DNA of 64,000 bases from Nemophila menziesii (lineage: Eukaryota; Streptophyta; Magnoliopsida; Boraginales; Hydrophyllaceae). Where the stretch lies: NCBI GenBank assembly GCA_029959085.1, contig JARWIR010000001.1:14623730-14687729 (forward strand). Reading direction: 5' to 3'. The notes below the pieces were generated by a model. It had not been told where the DNA came from, ran no database searches, and worked only from the letters and a program-made list of their open reading frames with translations. Positions 10,812 to 20,533 of the stretch are shown piece after piece. Made by a program: the position numbers and the translations under genes. How positions within the stretch are numbered: the first letter of the stretch is position 1; every line of letters begins with the position of its first letter.

Positions 10812-11422
10812 GAGAAACTCCAGTGGTTTGCCATAATAGAGAAAGCATTTTGGCAAAATGCCATCTTGAATAGTAAATTTGCAAAAAAATGTGACTTTTT
10901 AGAGATACTTGCTTTAGTGGTACTTTTTGAAATAGAGGAAGACTTCTTGCAAAATGCCAAATAATTGTTTGCAAAATAAAAAAAACATCTTTTGCAAAAT
11001 GTAAGAACACTTTTGGCAAATTTATATATATTTTAAATTATTTATTTATATTTCGTTACATAAGTTAATTCATAAAAATATTTTTTACTAATATATTTCT
11101 TACAAATAAATTTTATTCTAAAGTTTAACAAAATTATATTATAAAAATTAATTTAATCTCATTCAATTATTATCTTTATATAATATATTTCCGCTTTCCA
11201 CCAACCGTTGGATACGATACCTTATCTTCAATATCATCCGTCTGATTCTTATCTATATCCAAAATCTTTTATCTTGACATCAACCGTTAGATGAGATCTT
11301 TTATCTTTAATCTTATTCGTCCGATCATTATCACCTGTCTATATATGAAAGCCACCTACCTTTCCCAACCACCAAAACTTTCACAATATTCTACTTCACA
11401 CAAAACTTTCATTATCCTCTTA

Positions 11423-12707
11423 ATGAGTCATTATCCACCATATAGTCATGATTATATTGATTCAAGTGAGGACGATGACGATATAGCCTTTATATGTGTG
11501 TTGGAAGAGGAATGTCGCAAAAAGAAGCAACAGGGGGTGCGTCGAGGTTCTGTACCGGGTCGTAGTACTGTTCACCGAGATAGATCTGAAGGTCATCTAA
11601 AAAATTTACCGCGATTACTTTGCAGATCCTCCTGTGTATCCAGAGCACATGTTCCGAATGAGGTTTCGCATGAGTACCAATTTATTCACATTTATTATGA
11701 ATGCAGTTTCAACATATGATGAATACTTTGTCCACACTCAAGATGTTGCTGGAGTATGGGGTTTGACTACATTACAGAAGTTGACTGTGGTTTTCAAAAT
11801 GTTGTGTTATGGAGTTGCTGCTGATGCGGTGGACGAGTATGTGCGTATTGGAGAATCCACTGCCATATTGTGTTTGAGAAGGTTTGTTAAGGCAATGGTT
11901 GATATATTCTCTGAAAAATACTTAAGATCACCAAACGAGGAGGATACCACTCGTCTCTTAGAGATTAATGAACAAAGAGGCTTCCCTGGCATGTTGGGAA
12001 GTATAGATTGTATGCACTAGAAATGGAAAAATTGTCCAACTGCGTGGCATGGAGCATATACTGGTCATCACCTAGACCCATCTATTATTTTGGAAGCAGT
12101 GGCTTCGCAAGACCTTTGGATATGGCATGTATTTTTCGGAATGCCAGGTTCACATAACGATTTAAATGTCTTGCAGGTTTCTGATATATTCCAACCACTT
12201 GCCGAAGATCGAGCTCCTCCAGTGATTTTCGGCATAAATGGGAATAACTATACTAGAGGCTATTACCTAGCATATGGCATATACCCAAATTGCCAGTGTT
12301 TGTCAAAAAAATACCAGCAAGAAATTGTCTCGGGCGTGCTAATAAATTTTTTGCAACTCAGCAAGAGGCTGTTGGAAAAGATATCGAGCGTTTTGGTGTG
12401 TTACAAGCTCGATTTTCTATTTGTTCGTGGCCCAGATCGTACGTGGGATGTTGAAACACTGAGTTTGATAATGAAGACGTGCATTATAATGCACAATATG
12501 ATCATTGAAGATGAGCGAGATCAACAAGACATAGACTATAACTATGAGCATCTTGAAGAGAGTACACCTGTAATAGTTGAAAGGTGTAATAGAGATTCAC
12601 TTGCAAGATTCATTAATAGAACATTTGCTATGCGGGATAGGGGTATCCGCCACCAGCTACAACAAGATCTTGTTGCACACATCTGGAGTTTACACGGAGG
12701 AGGTTAA
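11423..12707 (+). pseudogene. PIF/Harbinger DDE transposase (broken)
   Basis: From ATG 11,423 the protein begins MSHYPPYSHDYIDSSEDDDD, the usual acidic N-terminus, followed by the helix-turn-helix-like MFRMRFRMS...LFTFI region and the nuclease domain. Acidic residues of the DDE triad are visible: D in GSIDCMH (before 12,018), D in GSHNDLNVL (about 12,159) and E in IERFGVLQ (about 12,386). Damage: a frameshift near 11,606; a TAG at 12,018-12,020 where the family has tryptophan after CMH; a frameshift near 12,310 at an A run, which puts the catalytic E in another frame; and a compensating shift near 12,420, after which VRGPDRTWDVETL and CIIMHNMIIEDE are in frame again. The family residue in LADGIYP is changed to LAYGIYP. 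It cannot make active transposase as it stands. Confidence 0.88.
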
Positions 12708-12917
12708 TGTTGATGTAGCTTAGTGTTGTAATTGTTGTAATGTATGTTATGTTATTTGTTTCCTCAAGGGTGTTGGTTAACCTAAGTTCTTTTAATGGAA
12801 TGTTCTATATATTTTGATTTAAAAATATAAAATAAGAATATGATGTAAAACTAAAATTAGAATACGTTTGATTAATTCATGCCATTACACTAAGTTAAAA
12901 CTAAATTACATTGACCA

Positions 12918-14044
12918 TTACAAATCGAAGTTATATTTCTTTAGAATGTCTTGTTGTTTAATGTTCCAATAGTTTTCTATAGCTGGCGTCATTGTTGATA
13001 AAACCTTACTCATAATCATATTTTCTTGTACAGATTGAGCTCGTGCTTGATCTTCTTGTCGGTACCTTTCTCGGTCCTCCCGATCTCGGTCTTGCTTGGC
13101 TAACCTTTCCTGATGGTGCATATTCTTGAGATCAATAAATTCTTGTTTCCAACGATGATCGTCTTCGTCATCTACCTTGCCCTTCCCTCGTAGAAGTTTC
13201 TCCGCCTTTCTTCCACGTGGTCTCACTGTGTCAGGTTGAGTTTCGAGAGCATTATCATCCTCATCGTCCCCTAGATTTATAGATGGACTAGGTTTTTTGC
13301 GGGATTTTGCTTGTTTCGTCTTCAATTGATTTTGTGCAATTGAATTCGAATTTTTTTGCTCATCTTTCAAGATTTCCCAGCAGTGAAACAACTTAAAGTC
13401 ACCCTCGTTCAACATTCTGTACAATTTTTTAGCATCATTTATCTACATTTAAAGAAGTACACAAAGTTAGTCAAAGGCACATATACATAATTAAAATATT
13501 GTTAACTGAGAAAGATTTTACCCGATCTTGATCCGTCAATCCACTCTAATTAAGTCTCACAACACTCATGAGACTCTCATTCCATTTTGCAACTGAGTGC
13601 TTGATAAATCCCATCCGTGTAGTAAGCGATTTGATGGAGTGCACCTTATGTGAAACTGGAGTTAGCTTAAATTCTTTGATCATATTGTACCCCTATTTGA
13701 TCATGGAGTACAATCCTTGACCAATATTGTACCCCTATTTGATCATTTCCATTGATTGCATCGTTTGAGTGTTTGATCCATGCTTTACACAATATAATGT
13801 CTTCAGATGTTGAGTAGTTGTTAGAATGGTGGGACTTATTTCTAATGGAATTGTTATCAATCGGTTTGGATGGTGGATTTGGACTTTCTGGTACCGACAC
13901 AACTTCATCGATTAAAGTACCGGCAGATTCTTGTTGTGATTCTTTGATTCGTATACCCACAGGTTCTTGTTGTGACTCGTCAATTCTAGTATCAAAAACA
14001 TCTTGTTGCGCATAATCGCGATCCATCCAACCAGCGTAGTCCAT
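12918..14044 (-). pseudogene. Harbinger ORF1, Myb/SANT-like, NAM-associated (broken)
   Basis: Convergent with the transposase. The N-terminal piece (14,044-13,667) has a SANT-like start, NNYSTSEDIILCKAWIKHSN. The middle (about 13,620-13,530) reads as a decayed 'R.GFIKHSVAKWNESLMSVVRLN' segment, then SGLTDQDR. The C-terminal 168-codon piece (13,424-12,918) has LFHCWEILKDEQK, a basic patch, an acidic DDEDD patch and a charged coiled coil. This is the DNA-binding partner that Harbinger transposases need for nuclear import and end recognition. Reading is broken between 13,667 and 13,424; a 23-bp direct duplication (13,682-13,704 and 13,724-13,746, spacing 42 bp) lies at the break. Confidence 0.8.
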
Positions 14045-15034
14045 ACCTAACCGAATAAATATATTAAATTATGTACCATAAAAAAGATATAAATATATTA
14101 GTTGAAAATTAAACTAATCATAGGTAAAAAAATTCTAAAACTAACTAAATAAAATAAAACGAAGTATAAAAAGTTCTAAAACTAATTAAATCCAACCCAT
14201 TAACTCTTTTTTTTTCAAGAAACCCAACCCACAAAAGCCCAATACAATAAAACTATTACATAATCTTAAACTAATTATTAAAGTCATTATATTCTGAATT
14301 TTCTAATTAACATTCTACCGCCTACAAGCCAAAGCAAGCCTCTGCCATAGCCACCCCAATTAGCACCACTGCCTTATCTTTTTACTACCAAAAATCCAAC
14401 CCAACACCCAACCATCACTACCACAAGCATAGACTATTATACAAATCCTAAATAAAATTCATAAATAGTTTTGTGCGACCACCGATCTTCAACATCCAAT
14501 CTATATTTAACATCAAAAGTGCAAGTATCTCCTATGTTAGAAACAATTTATGTTAAAGAAATACTGAAATCATACCTTCTTTTTCTGATTTGCTTGATTT
14601 TCAAAAAAATTGTTTGGGCTTTCTTCTCAGATTCGCTTATTTTTAGAAATTGTTAGGGTTTTCTTTAATTTTTTTCTAGTTTGTTGTGTGTATTTTGTAA
14701 ATATGAAATTGATGTATATAAAGAAATTGAAAAGAGCCGTTGGCTGATTTACTCTGATTATATTTAAGAATGTACAGTGAAAGAAGTACAAGAGCCGTTG
14801 GCTATGATTGTGATGTGGAATTATTTTTCTATTTTTTCAAATCAGAAAAGCTTTTGCCAAATGAATAGTATTTCTGCATCTTTGCATGAAAACTAGAGAA
14901 ATATGGAGATAGCTTTATTTGCAGGAAGTTTTAAAGCATCACTAGAGTGTTGATTTTTTTTTGCAGGGACCTTTCCTGCAAATTTTTGCAGATGCAGGTT
15001 GTTTTTAATAGCCACTGGAGTTGCAGATCTGGTT

Positions 15035-16058
15035 CGTAGGTGGGTTCTTCGAGCTCCGAGCGGCTTGCGGTGGTGCAGCGACGTGGAAGATCGGAGAAAC
15101 ATTGCTGGAGCTTGAAGATATGTAGTTTACAGATTAACACCCAAGATTTAGCAGCCTATTGGTCAAAGTTTGTGGTCGAGAACATTGGTGTAATACTTGA
15201 TGAGCATTGGTCAAAGATTCAAGTTAACAGTATGACACGTTATCATACTTGATGAACCACGTTAGATCTTCTTTGTTCTGACTTTGTGCTGTTCTTCATT
15301 GTTCTTTGTTTATAATCAGTAAGATGTTTGTTTACCCAATTTTGAGTTGTGCAATATAATATTTTAAACTATTGCTATTTAATAATGAATATTGATATCT
15401 AATAAGCAATTTCAGTAAAAAAAAATGCTCAGTAAACTATTAATAATTCAATTAGGTGCTCCAATAAAATTAGTTAAATTCAATAACTTTTGTGTAAATG
15501 CTCAACACTGCACTGATTATACGAAAAATGCTCAGTAAATTTACTGATTATACGAAAGACGCTCAGCAAGCTACTGAGCATGCTCAGTAAAGTCATTCAA
15601 CAAAAAAATTCCAATACTCAACAACTTTTTTCGACACTCAGAACTTTTTTCGATACTAAGCAATTTTTCTCATGCTTAGTACTTTTCTCATGCTCAATAC
15701 ACTAGACTCAGAACTATTTTCTACGCTCAGAACTATTTTCCACGCTCAGAACTTTTTCCGGCCGTGGCTGGCGGTGGTCGGCGGTGATCGGTGGTTGTGG
15801 TCGGAGCTGAAAATTATTTGATAATTAATGAAGGAGGAAAGAGAAAAAATGATAAAGGGGGAGAGACACTAATGGTAATGGAGGAGAGAGAGTAATGATA
15901 GTGTAGAAGAGAGAAAAATCTTTTTTTTTTCTTATACTACTATATACTAGAAAGGTAGTTATAATATTGAATATTTTATTGTCTTTTAATTAGGAAAGAG
16001 AAATAGACTAACTTGTATCGCTACAATAATATTTAAGACCTTATGAATAATTGATCCT
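15035..16058. mobile_element. CTCAG-family element, copy 2 (5'-truncated)
   Basis: It is nearly the same as copy 1 from CGTAGGTGGG onward, with CTCAG(T/C)A motifs at about 15,427-15,750 and a shortened GGCGGTGGTC tract. It lacks the first 570 bp, being joined to the Harbinger right end by about 11 bp (AGATCTGGTT region). It carries a roughly 50-bp internal duplication near 15,165-15,220 (TTGGTCAAAG repeated) not present in copy 1. The right terminus ATTGATCCTTA is intact. Confidence 0.6.
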
Positions 16059-16186
16059 TATTTTATCCGGTGTAAACTCGAATTGTATTTAGGATCCACT
16101 TTTTCTAATAAATCCGTATCTCGATTTTAATAAACTTATCGTCAGCAATGAATTATTTATTTTGCCGTGATTGAGTAGGAGACTAA
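15035..16186 (+). repeat. Direct repeat B flanking the Harbinger element
   Basis: Partner of 9,711-10,811. It continues past the element end to GAGTAGGAGACTAA and then into CAAATGTTG, which is the uninterrupted version of the target where the Harbinger element sits in repeat A. Confidence 0.85.
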
Positions 16187-16197
16187 CAAATGTTGTG

Positions 16198-16356
16198 AAA
16201 AGGGAAGTTGGTGAGATCGATAGTTGGCCTAGTGGTTAGGTTACTCTGCAGAGACCAAGAGGTCCTGGGATCGAATCTCATTGGAGTCAAAATGACTCCG
16301 AGTCCAAAGTGGCTCTCTCATGTACTCAAAAAAAAAAAAAAAAAAAGGGAAGTTGG
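16198..16356 (+). mobile_element. tRNA-derived SINE with 14-bp TSD
   Basis: The body is 16,212-16,342, with a poly(A) tail. Flanks AAAAGGGAAGTTGG (16,198-16,211 and 16,343-16,356) are a perfect 14-bp TSD. A polymerase III A box is readable as TGGCCTAGTGG (16,225-16,235) and a B box as GGATCGAATCT (16,268-16,278), spaced as in tRNA genes. The body of roughly 115 bp plus tail is short but within the plant SINE range. Retroposition would depend on LINE machinery, of which several decayed copies lie nearby. Confidence 0.85.
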
Positions 16357-16761
16357 CACGTATCCCGGGATACATGTTCCTCAAAGGACGTTTTTTTTTT
16401 TTTTTTCAAACTCAGAGGACGTTAAAGGCCCTACACGGCGGTTGTAATGATATTGATGTTGATTTGGAACATGCTCTTCCTGTTTTCAGTTGTCAACTGG
16501 ATTTACACTAATATCTATTTTTAAAAGTTTGTTTTTCTACTTAATTAGTTGGTTATTTTCGATAGAATACAGTACACAGAAAAGTAAAAGACATTCTCTT
16601 TATTGAAAAATGTTTGGAAGATAAAGGGTTTGTTTTGGATTGGAAAATTAGAAGAGATAAGTTTATATTAAAAAAAAAAAAAATTGTTTGTTAATGTTTG
16701 TCATATTTTTTTTTTCCATACAAATTAAAAGAAACAATTAATTTCTACTATATTTATATTT

Positions 16762-17361
16762 GAGTAATTTGTCAGAATGTACCTGACAAGAAAAGAAATG
16801 GCAAAACTATACCACGTTGGAAAGTAATTGCAGGGGTATACCATTTCGGTAACCCAGTTACCGAAAGAGTAAACTTTTAAAATGCTAGAAGCACTTTTAA
16901 GTGCTTTTTCCGTAGATGATGTAAGAGGAGGAACAAAATTGTAAATCTAAAAGGTATAAAAAAATAAACATTACAAATAAAACAATAAAATAAATTAAAA
17001 GAAAATAAAAGAAAATAAAAGAAAAGTGAAAAAACTTACCGTGAGAGGAGAGCTTAGGAAAATGGATAGAGAAGGATGGAGTGAGTGAGAGAATAGAGAA
17101 ATTGATGGAGAGGGTTGGAGTGAGGGAAAGAGTGAGGAGGAGGGGTATTTATAGGGGTGGGAAGGCGGTGCACGCGCAAAGCACACGGAATAGATTCGGT
17201 AACTGGGTTACCGAAAAAAGAGAATTTCGGTAACTGGGTTACCGAAAAAATCTCTATTTCGGTAACTGGGTTACCGAAATGGTATACCCCTGCAATTACT
17301 TTCCAACGTGGTATAGTTTTGCCATATCTTTTCTTGTCAGGTACATTCTGACAAAAAACTC
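16762..17361. mobile_element. 600-bp MULE derivative with 10-bp TSD
   Basis: Inverted ends of about 105 bp differ at only a handful of positions: GAGTAATTTGTCAGAATGTA at the left, complementary CTGACAAAAAACTC at the right. The TSD ATTTATATTT is perfect (16,752-16,761 and 17,362-17,371). It contains one left and three right 23-bp TTTCGGTAAC palindromes and a minus-strand TATA box (17,146-17,154), leader and splice donor (17,039). These match the promoter region of the PMD-bearing element at 1-1154, so it is an internally deleted derivative that kept its termini and promoter but lost the gene. Confidence 0.85.
17195..17279. repeat. Three tandem 23-bp palindromes
   Basis: Units at 17,195-17,217, 17,225-17,247 and 17,257-17,279 share arms TTCGGTAAC / GTTACCGAA. 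A fourth inverted unit is at 16,844-16,866 in the left terminus. Confidence 0.85.
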
Positions 17362-17448
17362 ATTTATATTTAAGGATGACAAACTAAAGAATATTAAATA
17401 AGAATAAAATTGGTAAAAAAATGTAAAAATATTCATTGGCATCTTAAA

Positions 17449-17613
17449 GAGTAATGATATTTGTCACCCCTATTCCCTTCACCCTTTTATCACCTCCTAC
17501 ATGGCAGATTACATGGCATGATTATTTTATTCCTTACATGTCATGCCATGTAATCTGCCATGTAGGAGGTGACAAAAGGGTGAAGAGAGTAGGGGTGACA
17601 TATATCATTACTC
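17449..17613. mobile_element. Fold-back MITE, second copy of the 7.1-kb family
   Basis: A nearly perfect palindrome of 165 bp begins GAGTAATGATATTTGTCACC and ends with its complement. The 9-bp TSD CATCTTAAA is exact (17,440-17,448 and 17,614-17,622). It shares GAGTAATG ends, CACCCTTTTATC and CACCTCCTA blocks with the copy at 7,109-7,289. Confidence 0.9.
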
Positions 17614-18059
17614 CATCTTAAATATACAATCTTTTATGGATATTTATTTTTAGGAAGTAATAATAATTTCTTTTTTTATTTAGATTAGAAATAATTAAAA
17701 AGAAAAGTATTCTAATCCCTTACTATACTATATATCAATCCCTCCAGTTTGGTATTATTAAAAGGAAAAAATTATTTTATTATGTCATAAATTTATAATA
17801 TTTAAATTATCTCTATTGTTTATATATAAGATATATTACTAAAGGTATAAAAGTCATTTGGTTATAAAAAAATTATTTCCTTTCATTATTTTTTTAATCC
17901 AAACACCAAATATATGTAATCCTTTAATAAAAAAATTCCTTCTATATTTATCTAATCCAAACAAGATTTAATACTCTACTTTCTAATTCATTTACTAAAC
18001 ATCCTTTTCCCATCATTTACTATACTATCCCTCTTTAATCCAAACATACCTAAAAGGAT

Positions 18060-18797
18060 ATTATTTGTGGGGTTTTAGAAGTTGAAGGTCGAGAGAGTAT
18101 TTTAGCTTTGTGATTTTTCGGAAAATGCTTGACATATTACATATGAGATATCAAGTAAGGAATTTTATGCTTTATATAAGAAACCTTATGATTTATTTCG
18201 TCGGACAAATTTCATTAAACCGTGGACAAATATAATTTGGGACTCGTGTGTATTTCCTAAACATGCAACTATTGTTTGGATGGCTTTGAGGGAAAGACTT
18301 AAAACTAAGGATCGCATGACCTATTTGGAGTTGGATCCTCTTTGTAATTTATGTGGAGAAAAATTCGAGTCGAATAAGCACCTATTATTCAATTGTGCAT
18401 ATTCGAGGGCTACTTGGGATGAGATAAAGTCTTGGCTAGGATTGGATAAGGAGATGAACACGCTTCTAAGTGCTTTGAAATGACATAAAAAGCTTAAAAC
18501 TAGAGAAAATTGGAGGAGAAAAGTATGGAGGATTGGATTTGGAGCACCATGTATTGTATTTGGAAAGCGAGAAATCACCTAGCTATGAGAGGTGAATCTT
18601 CATCTAGAGAAACGGTTACCAAAGAAATTAAGTGGTGTATTTTTTCCATTTTATTTTTCATGTTCCCTCATCATTCGTTTATGGGTGGTAGTGAGAGATT
18701 AGGTTGTATTAGTATGCGTTAGTCGTATTTAGCTTCGGTAGGTAACTCTCTTGTATAGTGTACAGTTATTTTTATTAATACAACTGTTTACCTAACT
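18060..18797 (+). pseudogene. LINE family-2 3' fragment (zf-RVT region)
   Basis: Translated fragments FYALYKKPYDLF, the region around IVWMALRERLKTKDRMTY, and LCNLCGEKFESNKHLLFNC show the C-x2-C...H...C zinc-binding region of LINE ORF2 (zf-RVT). The tail TTGTATAGTGTAC...TTATTAATACAACTGTTTA then A7 matches the 3' end of the family-2 LINE ending at 48,676. It has stops after 18,480 and lacks everything upstream of the RT C-terminus. Close parallels are at 45,560-45,720 and 48,160-48,300. Confidence 0.75.
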
Positions 18798-18817
18798 AAA
18801 AAAAATCCATTAGTGCT

Positions 18818-20533
18818 GGAGGAAACTACAAACTAAGACCCAAAAATAATACAAGATATCTTTTAAATCCTAACTAGATAAAAATCCTATTAAAGACCTA
18901 TTCTTACTTTCTGGTTGGATTTTTTTCCTATTATACCCTTTTTTATTATTTATATTTTGTATTCTTTAAATTGTTACCCTTGGGCTCATGAGAGTACATA
19001 CTCACGAGGGTACGTACCTATGCCGTTTATTAAATTTTATAATTTGTTTTTTTATATAACTGTCCATGTCAAAGTTTGGGGAATATCATTTTTGTCCATG
19101 TCCATGTCCAATCGATGTACCTTAGGGGTTGTACCATAGATGATGTACCATAGATGATGTACCCAAGCCATAGGAACAAAAATAACAGAAAGAATCTCTT
19201 CACAAAAAATCAATGAAACATATATCCAAGGGTTGTACCCCAATACACAAATAAGCACAAATTATACAAAAACAAAAAATATATTTGCACCCAAGCCAAA
19301 TGGGTTGTACCCAAGCAAAAGAATCCCTTCACGCTCACATAGGAATAGAAAAACAAAGAGAATCCCTTCACCTTACCAACGTTGAAAAACAATTAAACAG
19401 AAAACTAAAAAAAAGTCTAATAAAAAAAAAACAGTGAACGTTGAACGGTGGGAAGGTCACGGGCTGGACCTCACACTCGCATAGGAACTGAAAAACAAAA
19501 ACAACTAGCCAAGACCATGGGGTTGTACCCTTCAACTCACACTCACATAGGAACTAAAAAACAAAAACAATAACAATAACTTCACAAAACAAACAGGAAA
19601 CCTCCTCACAAAGGGATAGACCTAAATACATGTTCACCATCTTCAGCAGGTTGGATTTTCCTTGTAAACTATTGACCTATTTGTTTATGTTAAAAAGTAA
19701 ATAAAGAAACATGAATCTGAATCTCAGTAAACAAAAAATACAAAAAGAAAGAAAGTGAACGTTGAAAAACAATGAAACGTTTTTTTTACAGATTCAAGTC
19801 GAAGGCGGCTGTGGTGGAACAACAAAAATTAAAAATTAAAAATTACCAAATCTGAACAGATCTGTCAATGGTGGAGTCTGGTCACTGCGGAGGCAGGGGA
19901 GCGGCGCATTTAAGAGCTGATGGTGGAGACTAGTCCACGACGGCGTCTAGTTTTCTTGGACAAGAGAGCAGCGTCGGGGAAGGCGAGACCTTAGCGGTTC
20001 CATGGTGGAGAAGGGCTAACGAACGCCACCACTTTTATAGTGGAGAATGACCCACTGTGACGACAGTTTTCTGCTCCAGGAGGGCTACGACAGGAAGGTG
20101 AGATGTTAACGTTTTTATGTTGGAGAATGGGCCACGAACGCCACCGGTTTGTTGGTGGAGAATGGCCCACTGTGACAACGCTTTTCTGCTCCAGGAGGGC
20201 TACGGAGGGAAGGTGAGACCTGAGTTCTTGTGGCGGTCTTCGTGTGCAGCAGAGCTTGTGGAGGGAGCGACATTTTTGTTCGGTAGAGCTTGTGGACGGG
20301 TTCTTGTCAGAGGTAGGGAAGAGAGAGAATAGTGAGAGAGTGGGTTTTAATTTTAAAAACCCTAATTAGATTTTTGTTTTCGATAAATGGTTCTACCGTG
20401 TGATGAATAGCGATAGGAGGGTTATTTGGACTTTTTTCTTTTTTTTAACTAAGTTTCAATTAGGTTTTTAGAGATGGGCTTTTGTTTGTTAATCTTTAAG
20501 TTATGGGGCCTTATATACTACTTCCCCCTCCCC
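18818..20533. mobile_element. MULE-like non-autonomous element (1.72 kb)
   Basis: The 8-bp direct repeat TTAGTGCT flanks it (18,810-18,817 and 20,534-20,541). The ends are weakly inverted: GGAGGAAACTACAAACTAAG at the left against GGGGAAGTAGTATATAAGGC in the complement of the right. The interior has repeated GTTGTACC motifs (19,110-19,530), three CTCACATAGGAACTAAAAAA-type repeats and a duplicated ~110-bp block (20,040-20,225; TGGTGGAGAATG...CTGCTCCAGGAGGGCTACG). Parts resemble the MULE at 3,181-4,919. No transposase. An 8-bp TSD would also fit hAT, so the superfamily is tentative. Confidence 0.55.
19110..19530. repeat. GTTGTACC / GATGTACCATAG short repeats
   Basis: Includes a tight tandem near 19,128-19,165 (GTACCATAGATGAT repeated) and dispersed GGTTGTACCC copies near 19,220, 19,302 and 19,520. 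Confidence 0.7.

Larger units (their letters stand above)
10812..15023 (+). mobile_element. PIF/Harbinger transposon with both genes
   Basis: The left end is TAA|GAGAAACTCCAGTGG. The right end carries the complementary CCACTGGAGTTGC, after which the expected last bases and TAA are missing. The superfamily is set by its two genes: a DDE transposase on the plus strand and a Myb/SANT-like partner on the minus strand, convergently arranged. Left subterminal DNA (10,840-11,030) repeats TTGCAAAATG-like units and right subterminal DNA (14,840-15,000) has TTTGCA/GCAAAT units. ACCGTTGG/CCGTTAG motifs occur on both sides (about 11,204, 11,283, 14,738, 14,794). The rest of 14,045-15,023 and 10,812-11,420 is AT-rich and non-coding. 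Confidence 0.85.
16690..17660. mobile_element. Decayed Stowaway-like MITE split by two insertions
   Basis: Fragments 16,690-16,761, 17,372-17,448 and 17,623-17,660 align in order with the intact MITE at 1,224-1,473. Shared landmarks are TTAATGTTTGTCATATTTTT, the AATTAATTTCT block, AAATAAGAA...TTGGTA and TTCATTGG(T/C)ATCTTAAA. The outer CTCCCT terminus is not preserved. Confidence 0.65.
16625..18048. mobile_element. Outer MITE enclosing nested elements (tentative)
   Basis: Left GGGTTTGTTTTGGATT and right AATCCAAACATACC (ending about 18,048, followed by TAA) are imperfect inverted ends, with ATAA before the left end. Internal TAATCCAAAC motifs recur at the right (about 17,895, 17,950, 18,034). 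The pattern suggests a Tourist/Harbinger-type MITE whose body was filled by later insertions. The non-nested part 17,660-18,060 holds nothing else. Confidence 0.35.

Noticed and set aside
9711..16186. Repeats A and B as LTRs of an unusual retrotransposon around 10.8-15.0 kb
   Set aside because: No TG...CA ends, no primer site or polypurine tract, and the internal region is clearly a Harbinger DNA transposon with its own terminal repeats.
16225..16278. Functional tRNA gene
   Set aside because: The A and B boxes belong to a SINE: no foldable acceptor stem is evident, and the unit has a poly(A) tail and a 14-bp TSD.
16844..17279. Spaced palindromic repeats as a CRISPR-like array
   Set aside because: Plant nuclear DNA, only three tandem units, spacers of 7-9 bp, no cas genes; they are part of a MULE terminus.
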